Source: Solihabitans fulvus
GTDB lineage: Bacteria; Actinomycetota; Actinomycetes; Mycobacteriales; Pseudonocardiaceae
Direction: 5' to 3'
Assembly (NCBI RefSeq): GCF_008386585.1
Contig: NZ_VUOB01000037.1
Location: forward strand, 45,199 to 109,198
Length of the DNA stretch: 64,000 bases
Positions 25,854 to 33,395 of this stretch are shown here, piece after piece. Each line of letters opens with the position of its first letter. Position 1 is the first letter of the stretch. The notes under the pieces are model-generated. The model ran no database searches. It saw nothing but the letters and a program-made list of their open reading frames with translations, and had not been told where the DNA came from. The translations under genes and the position numbers were made by a program.

Positions 25854-26951
25854 GTGACCAGCCAGACCGACCGGGACCTCGACGAGCAGAGCCCGAAGGC
25901 CACCTACGCAGCCGCCGGGGTCAGCATCGCGGCGGGTGACGAGGCGGTCGAGAAGCTCAAGCCGTGGGCGGACAAGGCCCAGCGGCCCGAGGTGCTCGGC
26001 GGCATCGGCGGGTTCGCCGGCCTCTTCCAGCTCAAGCTGGACCGGTGGAAGGAGCCGGTGCTCGCGGCCTCCACGGACGGCGTCGGCACGAAGATCGCGA
26101 TCGCGCAGGCCCTCGACGTGCACGACACGGTCGGCATCGACCTGGTCGCGATGGTCGTGGACGACCTCGTGGTCTGCGGCGCGGAACCGCTGTTCCTCCA
26201 GGACTACATCGCGGTCGGCCGGGTCATCCCGGACAAGATCGCGGCACTGGTGAAGGGCATCTCCGAGGGCTGCGTGCAGGCGGGTTGCGCGCTGCTTGGC
26301 GGCGAGACCGCCGAGCACCCCGGCCTGATGGGCGACGGCGACTACGACCTGTCCGCCACGGGTGTCGGCGTGGTCGAGGCCAACGCGGTGCTCGGTCGGG
26401 ACCGGGTCAAGCCGGGCGACGTGATCATCGGCATGGGCTCGTCCGGCCTGCACTCCAACGGTTTCTCGCTGGCCAGGCACGTGCTGCTGGAGATCGCCAG
26501 GATGCCGTTGACCGGGCACGTCGAGGAGTTCGGCAGGACGCTCGGCGAGGAGATGCTGGAGCCGACCAGGATCTACGCCAAGGACTGCCTCGCGCTGGTC
26601 GCCGAGGCCGAGGTGCGCACGTTCGCGCACATCACCGGCGGCGGCCTGGCCGCGAACCTCGCCAGGGTGCTGCCGAGGGGCCTGCGCGCCGACCTCGACC
26701 GGGGCACCTGGACGCCGGCCCCGGTGTTCGCCCTGATCGCCCAGCGCGGCAGGGTCGAGCGCGAGGAGATGGAGAAGACGTTCAACATGGGCGTCGGCAT
26801 GGTCGCGGTGGTGGCGCCCGAGGACGTGGACCGCGCGCTGGCCGTGCTCACCGCCCGCCACGTGCCCGGCTGGGTGCTCGGCGAGGTCAGCAGGGCCGAG
26901 GACGCCGACGCGCCGCGCGCCGTGCTTGCCGGGGATCACCCCAGGTTCTGA
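25854..26951 (+). CDS. purM: Phosphoribosylformylglycinamidine cyclo-ligase PurM
   Basis: 365 residues from GTG 25854; an in-frame ATG-like start at 25791 would overlap purF and lacks support. It closes FGAM to AIR with ATP, step 5 of purine synthesis. Landmarks are KATYAAAGVSIAAGDEAV, ASTDGVGTKIAIA, MVVDDLVVCGAEPLFLQDY, GCALLGGETAEHPG, SSGLHSNGFSLAR and FNMGVGMVAVV. Together with purF it forms a second purine operon in the window, about 20 kb from purSQL. A 165-bp palindromic element follows the gene. Confidence 0.97.
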   Translation: MTSQTDRDLDEQSPKATYAAAGVSIAAGDEAVEKLKPWADKAQRPEVLGGIGGFAGLFQLKLDRWKEPVLAASTDGVGTKIAIAQALDVHDTVGIDLVAMVVDDLVVCGAEPLFLQDYIAVGRVIPDKIAALVKGISEGCVQAGCALLGGETAEHPGLMGDGDYDLSATGVGVVEANAVLGRDRVKPGDVIIGMGSSGLHSNGFSLARHVLLEIARMPLTGHVEEFGRTLGEEMLEPTRIYAKDCLALVAEAEVRTFAHITGGGLAANLARVLPRGLRADLDRGTWTPAPVFALIAQRGRVEREEMEKTFNMGVGMVAVVAPEDVDRALAVLTARHVPGWVLGEVSRAEDADAPRAVLAGDHPRF

Positions 26952-26996
26952 TTCCGGCTCCTGGGCCACGACGTGACGCCCGTTCGGCGTTGTGGC

Positions 26997-27161
26997 AGGT
27001 CGTGTCCCGTGGGTCTTTTCCGTCGCGAGCGGGGATCCAGGTGTCGTCTCGCAAGGCGCGCACGCGTCCCCATCCCGGTGTTGGATGGGGGCGTGGGCGC
27101 AACGCGGCGAGGCGGCGGCTGGGCCCCGCGCAGCAGGAAAGAGATCCGCGGGACACGACCT
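26997..27161. repeat. 165-bp near-palindromic element (MITE-like or large hairpin)
   Basis: The outermost 13 bases, AGGTCGTGTCCCG at 26997-27009, are exactly complementary to 27149-27161. The innermost CCCCATCC (27068-27075) is exactly complementary to 27083-27090. Both pairs share the same symmetry axis at 27079, and the bases between align imperfectly in the same register (for example TTTTCC with GGAAAG, and TCTCGC with GCGAGG). The whole element can thus fold as one hairpin with roughly 79-bp arms and a 7-nt loop. It lies between purM and the sigma-factor gene. Confidence 0.75.
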
Positions 27162-27223
27162 AGGACACCGGCAACCCCAGGGCGGCGTGCCTCGTAGTAC
27201 GCGGTGACATCTGGGGAGGCTTC

Positions 27224-27730
27224 GTGCAGGACCGCGACGCTGAGTTCGTGGAGTACGTGGACGCGCGCGCGTTGGTCATGCGCCGGACCGCGTACCTGTT
27301 GTGCGGAGACTGGCACCGCGCGGAGGACCTCGTCCAGACCGCGCTGACCAAGATCTACGTCGCGTGGCCGAGGCTGCGCAAGGACGGCAGCGTGGACGCC
27401 TACTCCCGCAAGGTGTTGGTGCGCACCGCCATCGACGAGTCCCGGCGCGCCTTCCGGCGGAGGGAAACGGTGGTGGACACGCTGCCGGAGGTACCGGCCG
27501 CACCCGGCAACGTGGACGACACCGTGGACGTCCGCCGCGCCCTCGTCCAGCTGCCGGCGGGCCAGCGCGCCACCGTCGTGCTGCGCTACTGGGAGGACCT
27601 GACGGTCGCCGAGACCGCGCGCCTGCTGGGCTGCACGGAGGGCACCGTGAAAAGCCAGGCGTCCAAGGGGCTCGCCACGCTCCGCCGCCTGCTCGCCGCC
27701 GGTCGACCCGTTCTCGAGGAGCAGCGATGA
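27224..27730 (+). CDS. SigE-family ECF RNA polymerase sigma factor
   Basis: 168 residues from GTG 27224 with a GGGAGG ribosome site. Region 2 is the FVEYVDARALVMRRTAYLL and HRAEDLVQTALTKIYVAW segment (-10 recognition). Region 4 is LPAGQRATVVLRYWEDLTVA followed by the helix-turn-helix AETARLLGCTEGTVKSQ and ASKGLATLRRLL. This matches the actinobacterial SigE-family group (about 170 residues). Its stop overlaps the ATG of the next gene (ATGA at 27727-27730), so it is coupled to a presumed anti-sigma partner. Confidence 0.93.
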   Translation: MQDRDAEFVEYVDARALVMRRTAYLLCGDWHRAEDLVQTALTKIYVAWPRLRKDGSVDAYSRKVLVRTAIDESRRAFRRRETVVDTLPEVPAAPGNVDDTVDVRRALVQLPAGQRATVVLRYWEDLTVAETARLLGCTEGTVKSQASKGLATLRRLLAAGRPVLEEQR

Positions 27731-28530
27731 CCTCCAACGAACCCGACCTGAAGGCGCTGTTCCGCAACGCGCTGGACGCCGAGCCACCCCTGCGGATCGA
27801 CACGGCCGGCCTGGTCAGGGCGGGCCGCCGCAGGGCGCGGGTCCGCCGCATGGCGATGATGGGCGGGGTGGTCGGCGCCGTCGTCGCGGTGGTGGTGGGC
27901 ACCGCCACGATCGCCTCGTTCGGCCAGGCCGCCAGGCAGGTCACCCCGGCGTCCCCGTCGAGCACCAGCCGGACCACGAGCGCCCCGCCCTCCTCAAGCC
28001 AGCAGTCGTCGCCGACCCCCAGCTACGCCAACGTGCCGTCGAACGACGCGCATGCCCGCGAGCTGTCGGTGGTGCTCGGCCAGGGCATGCCGGCGCCCGC
28101 CGGGATGCAGGCGCTGCCGAGCCCGGGGTTCAACAGCGCCTTCGACTTCGTCAACAAGCCCGGCAGGTACACCGCCGTCGGTGAGCTCAAGGACGTGCAG
28201 GGCACCGGCAAGCTCTCCGTCGAGGTCGCCTACGGCAAGCCGGGCAGTCCCAACTTGACCTGCTTGGACGTCTCGCAGTCCAGCGGCCCCTGGGACAACT
28301 GCAACGCGGCGTCGATGGACGGCATGCCGGTCGTGATGACGGCCAGGACACGCGGTTCGGCCATCGTCTGGCAGCTCGCCACGCGGCGGTCAGACGGCAG
28401 CAGGGTCACCGCGGTCAGCGAGAACACCTCGGACAACCCCTCGTCGCCCGGGCCCGTCCAGCGGCCGTTCCCGCCGATGGACTTCGGCGCCCTCAACCGG
28501 ATCGTCAACCTGCCCGGCCTCACCTACTGA
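27727..28530 (+). CDS. Putative anti-sigma-like single-TM membrane protein
   Basis: 267 residues with a cytosolic N-terminal 40 (LKALFRNALDAEPPLRID, then a basic GRRRARVRR). One membrane helix (about 45-64, MAMMGGVVGAVVAVVVGTAT), a Ser/Thr/Pro linker and an extracytoplasmic domain of about 170 residues follow. No zinc-binding HxxxCxxC motif is present, so it is not a ZAS-type anti-sigma factor. Coupling to the sigma gene by ATGA overlap suggests that it senses or restrains that sigma factor. The gene after it encodes a protein of the same architecture. Confidence 0.75.
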   Translation: MTSNEPDLKALFRNALDAEPPLRIDTAGLVRAGRRRARVRRMAMMGGVVGAVVAVVVGTATIASFGQAARQVTPASPSSTSRTTSAPPSSSQQSSPTPSYANVPSNDAHARELSVVLGQGMPAPAGMQALPSPGFNSAFDFVNKPGRYTAVGELKDVQGTGKLSVEVAYGKPGSPNLTCLDVSQSSGPWDNCNAASMDGMPVVMTARTRGSAIVWQLATRRSDGSRVTAVSENTSDNPSSPGPVQRPFPPMDFGALNRIVNLPGLTY

Positions 28531-28547
28531 GTCCTCACCTACTGAGT
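28518..28547. repeat. 15-bp tandem duplication at a gene end
   Basis: CCTCACCTACTGAGT at 28518-28532 is repeated exactly at 28533-28547. The unit contains the last codons (Leu-Thr-Tyr) and TGA stop of the preceding membrane protein gene, so a second, untranslated copy of the gene end follows the first. Confidence 0.85.
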
Positions 28548-28593
28548 CGGCCGCAGGCCGCATCGAGCGAACGGAGAAGACGGAGGTGTGACC

Positions 28594-29391
28594 GTGCCGG
28601 GGAACGGAGCTGAGCAGGCCAGGGCGTTGCTCGCCAGGGCGCTTGACGAGGAACCGGCGATGCGGCGCACCCCGGCCGAGCTGACGCGGCGGGCGAGGCG
28701 GTGCGCGCGTCGGCAGGCGATCGCGGTGGTCTGGACGGTCGTCGCGGTGAGCCTGTGCGCGACTGTGCCGATGCTGGGCGCTGGGCTGTTCGCGTCGACA
28801 CCGGCCGGTCCGGTTGGTCCGTCCGGGCAGGTCGTGCCGTCGACGGACCCGAGCCTTGGCCGGCTGCGGGCCGCCGAGCTGACCAAGACCGTGGCCGCCG
28901 CCGACGTGCTGCCCGCCGGGGTCGCCGCGCGTGACTCGCAGGTCAGCGGCGCGGCGCGGGCGCTGGAGTTCGTCCCGCAGGGCGACGGCTACCGGGCGAC
29001 CGCGGACTTGGTGGATGCCGAGGGGTCCGCGTACCTGACGATCACGATCGGGTCGCAGCCCGCGTCGGCGAAGCCGTACCGGTGCAAGTTCGGCGACAGC
29101 GGGGACGGCCCGGTGTTGGGCGAGCCGACCGACCAATGCCTGCCGGTGCGCGGCCCCGGCGGCGCGTTCGGGGCGATGCTGATCGGCCAGCCCGCGACGG
29201 ACCGGGCCGTCATCCGGGTGCTGCGGATCCTGCGGCCGGGTGGCGTCGACGTCGAGGTGCTGTGTTCGGTCGTCGACAGCAGGGCGCGGTCGGCGCTGCG
29301 GTCCGACACGGCTGGGCAGACCAGCAAGCGCTGCCCGCTCGGCGATGATCGGATACTTGCCATCGCTTTGCTGCCAGGTCTGCGGCCCTAG
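28594..29391 (+). CDS. Second anti-sigma-like single-TM membrane protein
   Basis: 265 residues from GTG 28594 (GGAGG 7 bases upstream; GTG 28588 is too close). The N-terminal cytosolic part (ARALLARALDEEPAMRRT, basic RRARRCARRQ) parallels that of the preceding protein. A membrane helix (about 45-68), a short Pro/Gly linker and an extracytoplasmic domain with four Cys follow. It is therefore a probable paralogue of 27727-28530, although the outer domains have diverged. The family is not recognised beyond this architecture. It lies in the same transcription direction, 63 bp downstream, and is probably part of the sigma-factor operon. Confidence 0.7.
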   Translation: MPGNGAEQARALLARALDEEPAMRRTPAELTRRARRCARRQAIAVVWTVVAVSLCATVPMLGAGLFASTPAGPVGPSGQVVPSTDPSLGRLRAAELTKTVAAADVLPAGVAARDSQVSGAARALEFVPQGDGYRATADLVDAEGSAYLTITIGSQPASAKPYRCKFGDSGDGPVLGEPTDQCLPVRGPGGAFGAMLIGQPATDRAVIRVLRILRPGGVDVEVLCSVVDSRARSALRSDTAGQTSKRCPLGDDRILAIALLPGLRP

Positions 29392-29417
29392 CCGTCGACG
29401 TATTGGAGTAGGTGCTG

Positions 29418-29873
29418 GTGGCCGCAGTGCTGGATGCTGGGCGGGTGGCTGATGATGTGGTGGTGACTCCCGCGCTGGTGATACCGGCGTCCGAGCTGAG
29501 CGAGCGGTTCTCTCGCTCGTCCGGGCCCGGCGGGCAGGGCGTGAACACCGCGGACAGCCGCGTCGAACTGTCCTTCGACCTCGGGGCGTCGCCGTCGGTG
29601 CCGGAGTCGCTGCGGCCGAGGCTGCTCGCCAGGCTGGCGTCCCGGCTGGTCGACGGGGTGATCACGGTGGTGGCCAGCGAGCACCGGTCCCAGCTACAGA
29701 ACCGGCAGGCCGCCAGGACGCGGCTGGCCGAGCTGCTGCGCGCCGCCGCGCAGCCACCGCCGCCGACCCGCAGGCCGACCAGGCCGAGCAGGCGGGCCAA
29801 GGAGCGGCGGGTCACGGAGAAGAAGCGGCGCGGCGAGACCAAACGCGGGCGCCGAGCCTCTTCCGACGACTGA
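29418..29873 (+). CDS. arfB: ArfB/YaeJ-type peptidyl-tRNA hydrolase (ribosome rescue)
   Basis: About 151 residues if GTG 29418 is the start (GGAG 9 bases upstream). GTG 29445 is an alternative that fits the common start MADDVVVTPALVIP. The GGQ motif at 38-40 (SSGPGGQGVNTADSRVEL) is the catalytic signature that hydrolyses peptidyl-tRNA in the ribosomal A site. A basic C-terminal tail (RRAKERRVTEKKRRG) would enter the empty mRNA channel, as known for ArfB. It acts as a release-factor-independent rescue enzyme for stalled ribosomes. It is a single gene, 26 bp after the anti-sigma-like gene. Confidence 0.92.
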   Translation: MAAVLDAGRVADDVVVTPALVIPASELSERFSRSSGPGGQGVNTADSRVELSFDLGASPSVPESLRPRLLARLASRLVDGVITVVASEHRSQLQNRQAARTRLAELLRAAAQPPPPTRRPTRPSRRAKERRVTEKKRRGETKRGRRASSDD

Positions 29874-29904
29874 CTTTTCGTCCTGGGCTTGCCGTCGCCG
29901 TTGG

Positions 29905-30441
29905 TCAGCTCTCTTTTTCCGCGGTGGGGAACAGGATCGTGCCGAGGAGATGGGGCGCGCGGCCCGGCGCGGGCCGGTTGGCCTGGCGGGAGAGTAGGAC
30001 CTGGCGCATCTCGTTGATCATGTCGGCCAGCTCATCATGACTCAGCCACAGGGTGGCCTGCCGGTAGGACACCAGATCGGCGACCGGAGCGGCCTGGTCG
30101 CGGTCTAGGTAGGCGTCGAACTCGGCGAGCAGCACCGCCATGGCCGCGGCGAACCCTCGTCGGTGGTCGTCCCGCGACATCGCTTCGGCCGCCTCGACGC
30201 CGATTCTCGGGCGCGTCCCGCTCAGCTGGTACTGGCGCTCCACCGCGCCGTGCACCCGCTCCTCCTTGACCACCTCGAGCACGCCGGCGTCGGCCAGCAC
30301 GCCGACATGCCGGTAGATGGTGGCCCTCGAAACGTCGGGCAGCCGGGCGCACAACTCCGCTGTGGTGTGCGCACGCCCGTCGGCCATGGCGTGCACGACG
30401 CGGAGCCGCACGGGGTGCAGCAGCAGGTCAACCGTGTCCAT
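29905..30441 (-). CDS. Winged-helix transcriptional regulator (ArsR-like)
   Basis: 178 residues starting at ATG 30441. The N-terminal 85 residues form a winged helix: LLLHPVRLRVVHAMADG, TTAELCARLPDVSRATIYRHV (recognition helix) and the wing VVKEERVHGAVERQYQL. The C-terminal 90 residues are helical and probably mediate dimerisation or ligand binding. No metal-binding Cys pair is seen. It is divergent from an alpha/beta hydrolase gene with a 60-bp shared promoter region containing an inverted repeat, so it probably regulates that hydrolase and itself. Confidence 0.85.
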   Translation of the reverse strand: MDTVDLLLHPVRLRVVHAMADGRAHTTAELCARLPDVSRATIYRHVGVLADAGVLEVVKEERVHGAVERQYQLSGTRPRIGVEAAEAMSRDDHRRGFAAAMAVLLAEFDAYLDRDQAAPVADLVSYRQATLWLSHDELADMINEMRQVLLSRQANRPAPGRAPHLLGTILFPTAEKES

Positions 30442-30450
30442 GGACAGAGG

Positions 30451-30484
30451 ATCTCATGGCTGATACCGTTCTCAAAGATGAGAT
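30451..30484. promoter_or_regulatory. Inverted repeat in the regulator/hydrolase promoter region
   Basis: ATCTCAT at 30451-30457 and ATGAGAT at 30478-30484 are perfect 7-bp arms around a 20-bp spacer that contains a further TCTCA. It lies between the divergent regulator (start 30441) and hydrolase (start 30502), and is a candidate operator of the winged-helix protein. Confidence 0.5.
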
Positions 30485-30501
30485 TGCGAGATGGGGAGAC
30501 C

Positions 30502-31428
30502 ATGAACAGTCACGAGGGGGAGACGATGATCAGTCAGTCGATGGGGCGTCAGTACGAGGTCAACGGCGATCAGTTGGTGCTCCGCCAGTCGGGCGTGGGC
30601 CGCCCGACCGTGGTGTTCCTGCCAGGGGCGGGACTGGTCGGCCTTGACTACCTCAACGTCCACAACGCGGCCGCCGAGCTGACCACCAGCGTGCTCTACG
30701 ACCGCGGCGGCACCGGCTGGAGCGACCCGAAGGGCCTGCCCCGCACCGCCAGTGACGCCGTCGACGAGCTGCACGCCCTGCTGCGGGTCGCCGAGGTGCC
30801 CGGCCCCTACCTGCTGGTCGGCCACTCGCTCGGCGCGGTCTACGCCCGCCGCTACGCCCAGCGCTTTCCCGACGCGGTGGCCGGCATGCTCCTGCTGGAC
30901 CCCTACCACGAGGACACCCCGGCCAGGATGCCCGAGGAGGTGGCGCAGCTGAGCGAGCAGATGCGGGACCAGCCCCTGCCCGAGCCCACCCAGGAGATCA
31001 TCGAGTTCTTTGGCGGCCTGTTCGCCGGGAAGCTGGCGCAGTGGCCGGCCGAGGTCCGCCAGCCGCTCATGGAGTACCACCGCGACGCGTGGCGGACCGG
31101 GGCGGCGGAGGCGGCGAACGTCCACGAGGTCGGCGAGGAGGTCCGCGCCGGCGGGGCCGAGCCCGACGTGCCGGTGATCGTGCTGTCGGCCATGGGCGAC
31201 GACCCGTTCCGGCTCGCGCAACTGCCCGAGCGGCTCGAACGCGGGTTCAGCGACGTCAGGTGCGCGCTGCACGGGGAACTGGCGGCGTCCTTCCCGCGCG
31301 GCGAACACCGGGTGCTCGACGACGCCGGGCACAACTTCATGCACGTCGACCGGCAGGACGCCGTGCTTCAGGCGATCAGGGATTTGCTCGTTCGGCAGGC
31401 CGCCCCGGCCGGGTCGGGCGGCGCATGA
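30502..31428 (+). CDS. Alpha/beta hydrolase
   Basis: 308 residues from ATG 30502; ATG 30526 is a near-equal alternative because the same GGGGAGAC-NATGA context is repeated before both. The fold is shown by FLPGAGLVGLDY (oxyanion region), VLYDRGGTGWSD, the nucleophile elbow GHSLGAVYARRYA near residue 107, and VIVLSAMGDDP with the acid. The catalytic His is in DDAGHNFMHVD. It is cytosolic, without a signal peptide. The substrate is unknown; the small promoter region shared with the winged-helix regulator suggests inducible expression. Confidence 0.88.
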   Translation: MNSHEGETMISQSMGRQYEVNGDQLVLRQSGVGRPTVVFLPGAGLVGLDYLNVHNAAAELTTSVLYDRGGTGWSDPKGLPRTASDAVDELHALLRVAEVPGPYLLVGHSLGAVYARRYAQRFPDAVAGMLLLDPYHEDTPARMPEEVAQLSEQMRDQPLPEPTQEIIEFFGGLFAGKLAQWPAEVRQPLMEYHRDAWRTGAAEAANVHEVGEEVRAGGAEPDVPVIVLSAMGDDPFRLAQLPERLERGFSDVRCALHGELAASFPRGEHRVLDDAGHNFMHVDRQDAVLQAIRDLLVRQAAPAGSGGA

Positions 31429-31514
31429 CCCGGGCGGGGCTTCTGGAGCTGTTTCCTAGCCGTCAGGGGTTCTTCTTGATCGTCAGGGGTTAGGGGCCCC
31501 CTTTTGAGGGGCGT

Positions 31515-33005
31515 TTAACCGTGCGTAGGGAAGCCCAGGTCGATGCCGGACTGGCGGGGCCAGCGCGCGGTGACCGCCTTGGCCCTGGTGTAGAAGCGGA
31601 CGCCCTCGGCGCCGTGTACGTGCGTGTCGCCGAACAGCGAGTCCTTCCAGCCGCCGAAGGAGTAGTAGGCCATCGGCACCGGGATCGGCACGTTGATGCC
31701 GACCATGCCGACCGTGACCCGGCGCTGGTACTCGCGAGCCGCCAGGCCGTCGCCGGTGTACACGGCGGTGCCGTTGCCGTACGGGTTCGCGTTGACCAGC
31801 TCGATCGCCGCCTCGAAGGTCGGCACGCGCACCACGCACAGCACCGGGCCGAAGATCTCGTCACGGTAGATCGACATCTCGGGGGTCACGTCGTCGAACA
31901 GCGTTGGCGCCAGCCAGAAACCGGCCTCGTGGCCGATCGGCGCGAAGCCCCTGCCGTCTACCGCGAGCGTGGCGCCTGCTTCGACTCCGGCGTCCACATA
32001 GGACAGTACGCGGTCTCGGTGCGCGCCGGTGACCAGCGGGCCCATCTGCGCGGTCGGATCGGTGCCCGGCGCGGTGACCAGGCCCGTGGTGCGCTCCGCG
32101 ATGGCCGACACCAGCCGGTCCGCGACGTCGCCGACGGCGACGACCACCGAGATGGCCATGCAGCGTTCCCCCGCACTGCCGTACCCGGCGGACACGGCGG
32201 CGTCGGCGGCGACGTCGATGTCGGCGTCGGGCAGCACCACCATGTGGTTCTTGGCCCCGCCGAGCGCCTGCACCCGCTTGCCGGCCGCGGTGGCTCTCGC
32301 GTAGACGTGCCTGGCGATCGGTGTCGAGCCGACGAAGGAGGCTGCCGAGACGTCGGGGTGGTCCAGGAGTGCGTTGACGGCCGTGGCGTCGCCCTGGAGG
32401 ACGGTGAACACGCCGTCGGGCAGGCCGGCCTCGGTGAACAGCTCGGCGAGGCGGACGGCGGCGGACGGGTCGCGCTCGGACGGCTTGAGGATGAAGGCGT
32501 TCCCGGTGGCGATCGCCACCGGGAACATCCACATCGGCACCATGACAGGGAAGTTGAAGGGGGTGATACCGGCGACCACGCCGACGGGCTGGCGGATCGA
32601 GTACGCGTCGACGCCCGTGGAGACCTGCTCGGAGTGCTCGCCCTTGAGGAGTTGCGGGATGCCGCACGCGAACTCGACGACCTCGAGGCCGCGCTGGACC
32701 TCGCCTGCGGCGTCGGAGAGGACCTTGCCGTGTTCGGCCGTGATGATGGCGGCCAGCTCGTCGCGGTGCTCGTGGATCAGGTGGCGGTAGGCGAACAGGA
32801 TCCGCGACCTGGTGGACAGGGAGGACTCGGCCCAGGACTCGGCGGCCTTCGTCGCGGACGCTACCGCTCGGTCCACGTCGGCGTGATCGGCGAGGACGAC
32901 CTGCCTGGCGACGGCACCAGTGGCCGGCTGGAACACGTCTGCGGTCCTCGTGGAGGTACCGGTGGTGCGGGTGCCGTCGATCCAGTGTGGGACTAGGTCT
33001 GTCAC
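31515..33005 (-). CDS. iolA: CoA-acylating methylmalonate/malonate semialdehyde dehydrogenase
   Basis: 496 residues from an ATG at 33005. An aldehyde dehydrogenase-fold enzyme that oxidises malonate semialdehyde to acetyl-CoA, CO2 and NADH (last step of inositol catabolism). It also acts on methylmalonate semialdehyde from valine (hence MmsA). Landmarks are GVVAGITPFNFPVMVPMWM, ALGGAKNHMVVLPDAD and catalytic Cys282 in GSAGERCMAISV. FGGWKDSLFGDTHVHG and EGVRFYTRAK near the end are typical of MmsA/IolA. It lacks the usual general-base Glu, as expected for CoA-acylating members. It is read towards the hydrolase gene and is divided from the lacI gene by the dispersed repeat. Confidence 0.95.
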   Translation of the reverse strand: MTDLVPHWIDGTRTTGTSTRTADVFQPATGAVARQVVLADHADVDRAVASATKAAESWAESSLSTRSRILFAYRHLIHEHRDELAAIITAEHGKVLSDAAGEVQRGLEVVEFACGIPQLLKGEHSEQVSTGVDAYSIRQPVGVVAGITPFNFPVMVPMWMFPVAIATGNAFILKPSERDPSAAVRLAELFTEAGLPDGVFTVLQGDATAVNALLDHPDVSAASFVGSTPIARHVYARATAAGKRVQALGGAKNHMVVLPDADIDVAADAAVSAGYGSAGERCMAISVVVAVGDVADRLVSAIAERTTGLVTAPGTDPTAQMGPLVTGAHRDRVLSYVDAGVEAGATLAVDGRGFAPIGHEAGFWLAPTLFDDVTPEMSIYRDEIFGPVLCVVRVPTFEAAIELVNANPYGNGTAVYTGDGLAAREYQRRVTVGMVGINVPIPVPMAYYSFGGWKDSLFGDTHVHGAEGVRFYTRAKAVTARWPRQSGIDLGFPTHG

Positions 33006-33071
33006 GGTTGTGCTCCTGTGTTTGGCCGTTTCTTGGGTGGGACGCTCTGGCCTTTTTGGGTGGAGCGCCTG

Positions 33072-33337
33072 GCGCTTTGGCCGTTTGATAGGTGAGGACG
33101 ACGCTCTGGCCGTCTGCCAGCTACGACGCTCTGGCCGGCGACTCGCTTCGCTCGCTGCCCGGTTTCTGGACTACCTGTGTTTATTGGGCCTCGCTTCGCT
33201 CGGCCGGCGAGTTCGCCTCAAGTCGGCCCCTTCGGCTTCTCGGGCGACTCCGCTTCGCTCCGTCGCCCTCCTGCGCCTCCAGGGACCGACGGCGAACTCG
33301 CACGCCCCGCGCCGCCACGAAGTGAAAAAGCGGAGCG
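33072..33337. repeat. Dispersed intergenic repeat, copy B
   Basis: This is the second copy of the three-block repeat at 23493-23623. Here block 1 (33072-33100) and block 2 (33133-33194) are followed by about 108 bp of extra sequence before block 3 (33303-33337). The extra DNA contains further small inverted repeats such as CTTCGCTCGGCCGGCGAG. The 390-bp gap between iolA and lacI (33006-33395) contains only this element and no gene I can support. Confidence 0.78.
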
Positions 33338-33395
33338 GGGCGCGCGCCGTTGCTAAGTGAAGACGCTGGCGCGGGGTGGGGCGTCGGCTCGTGGG

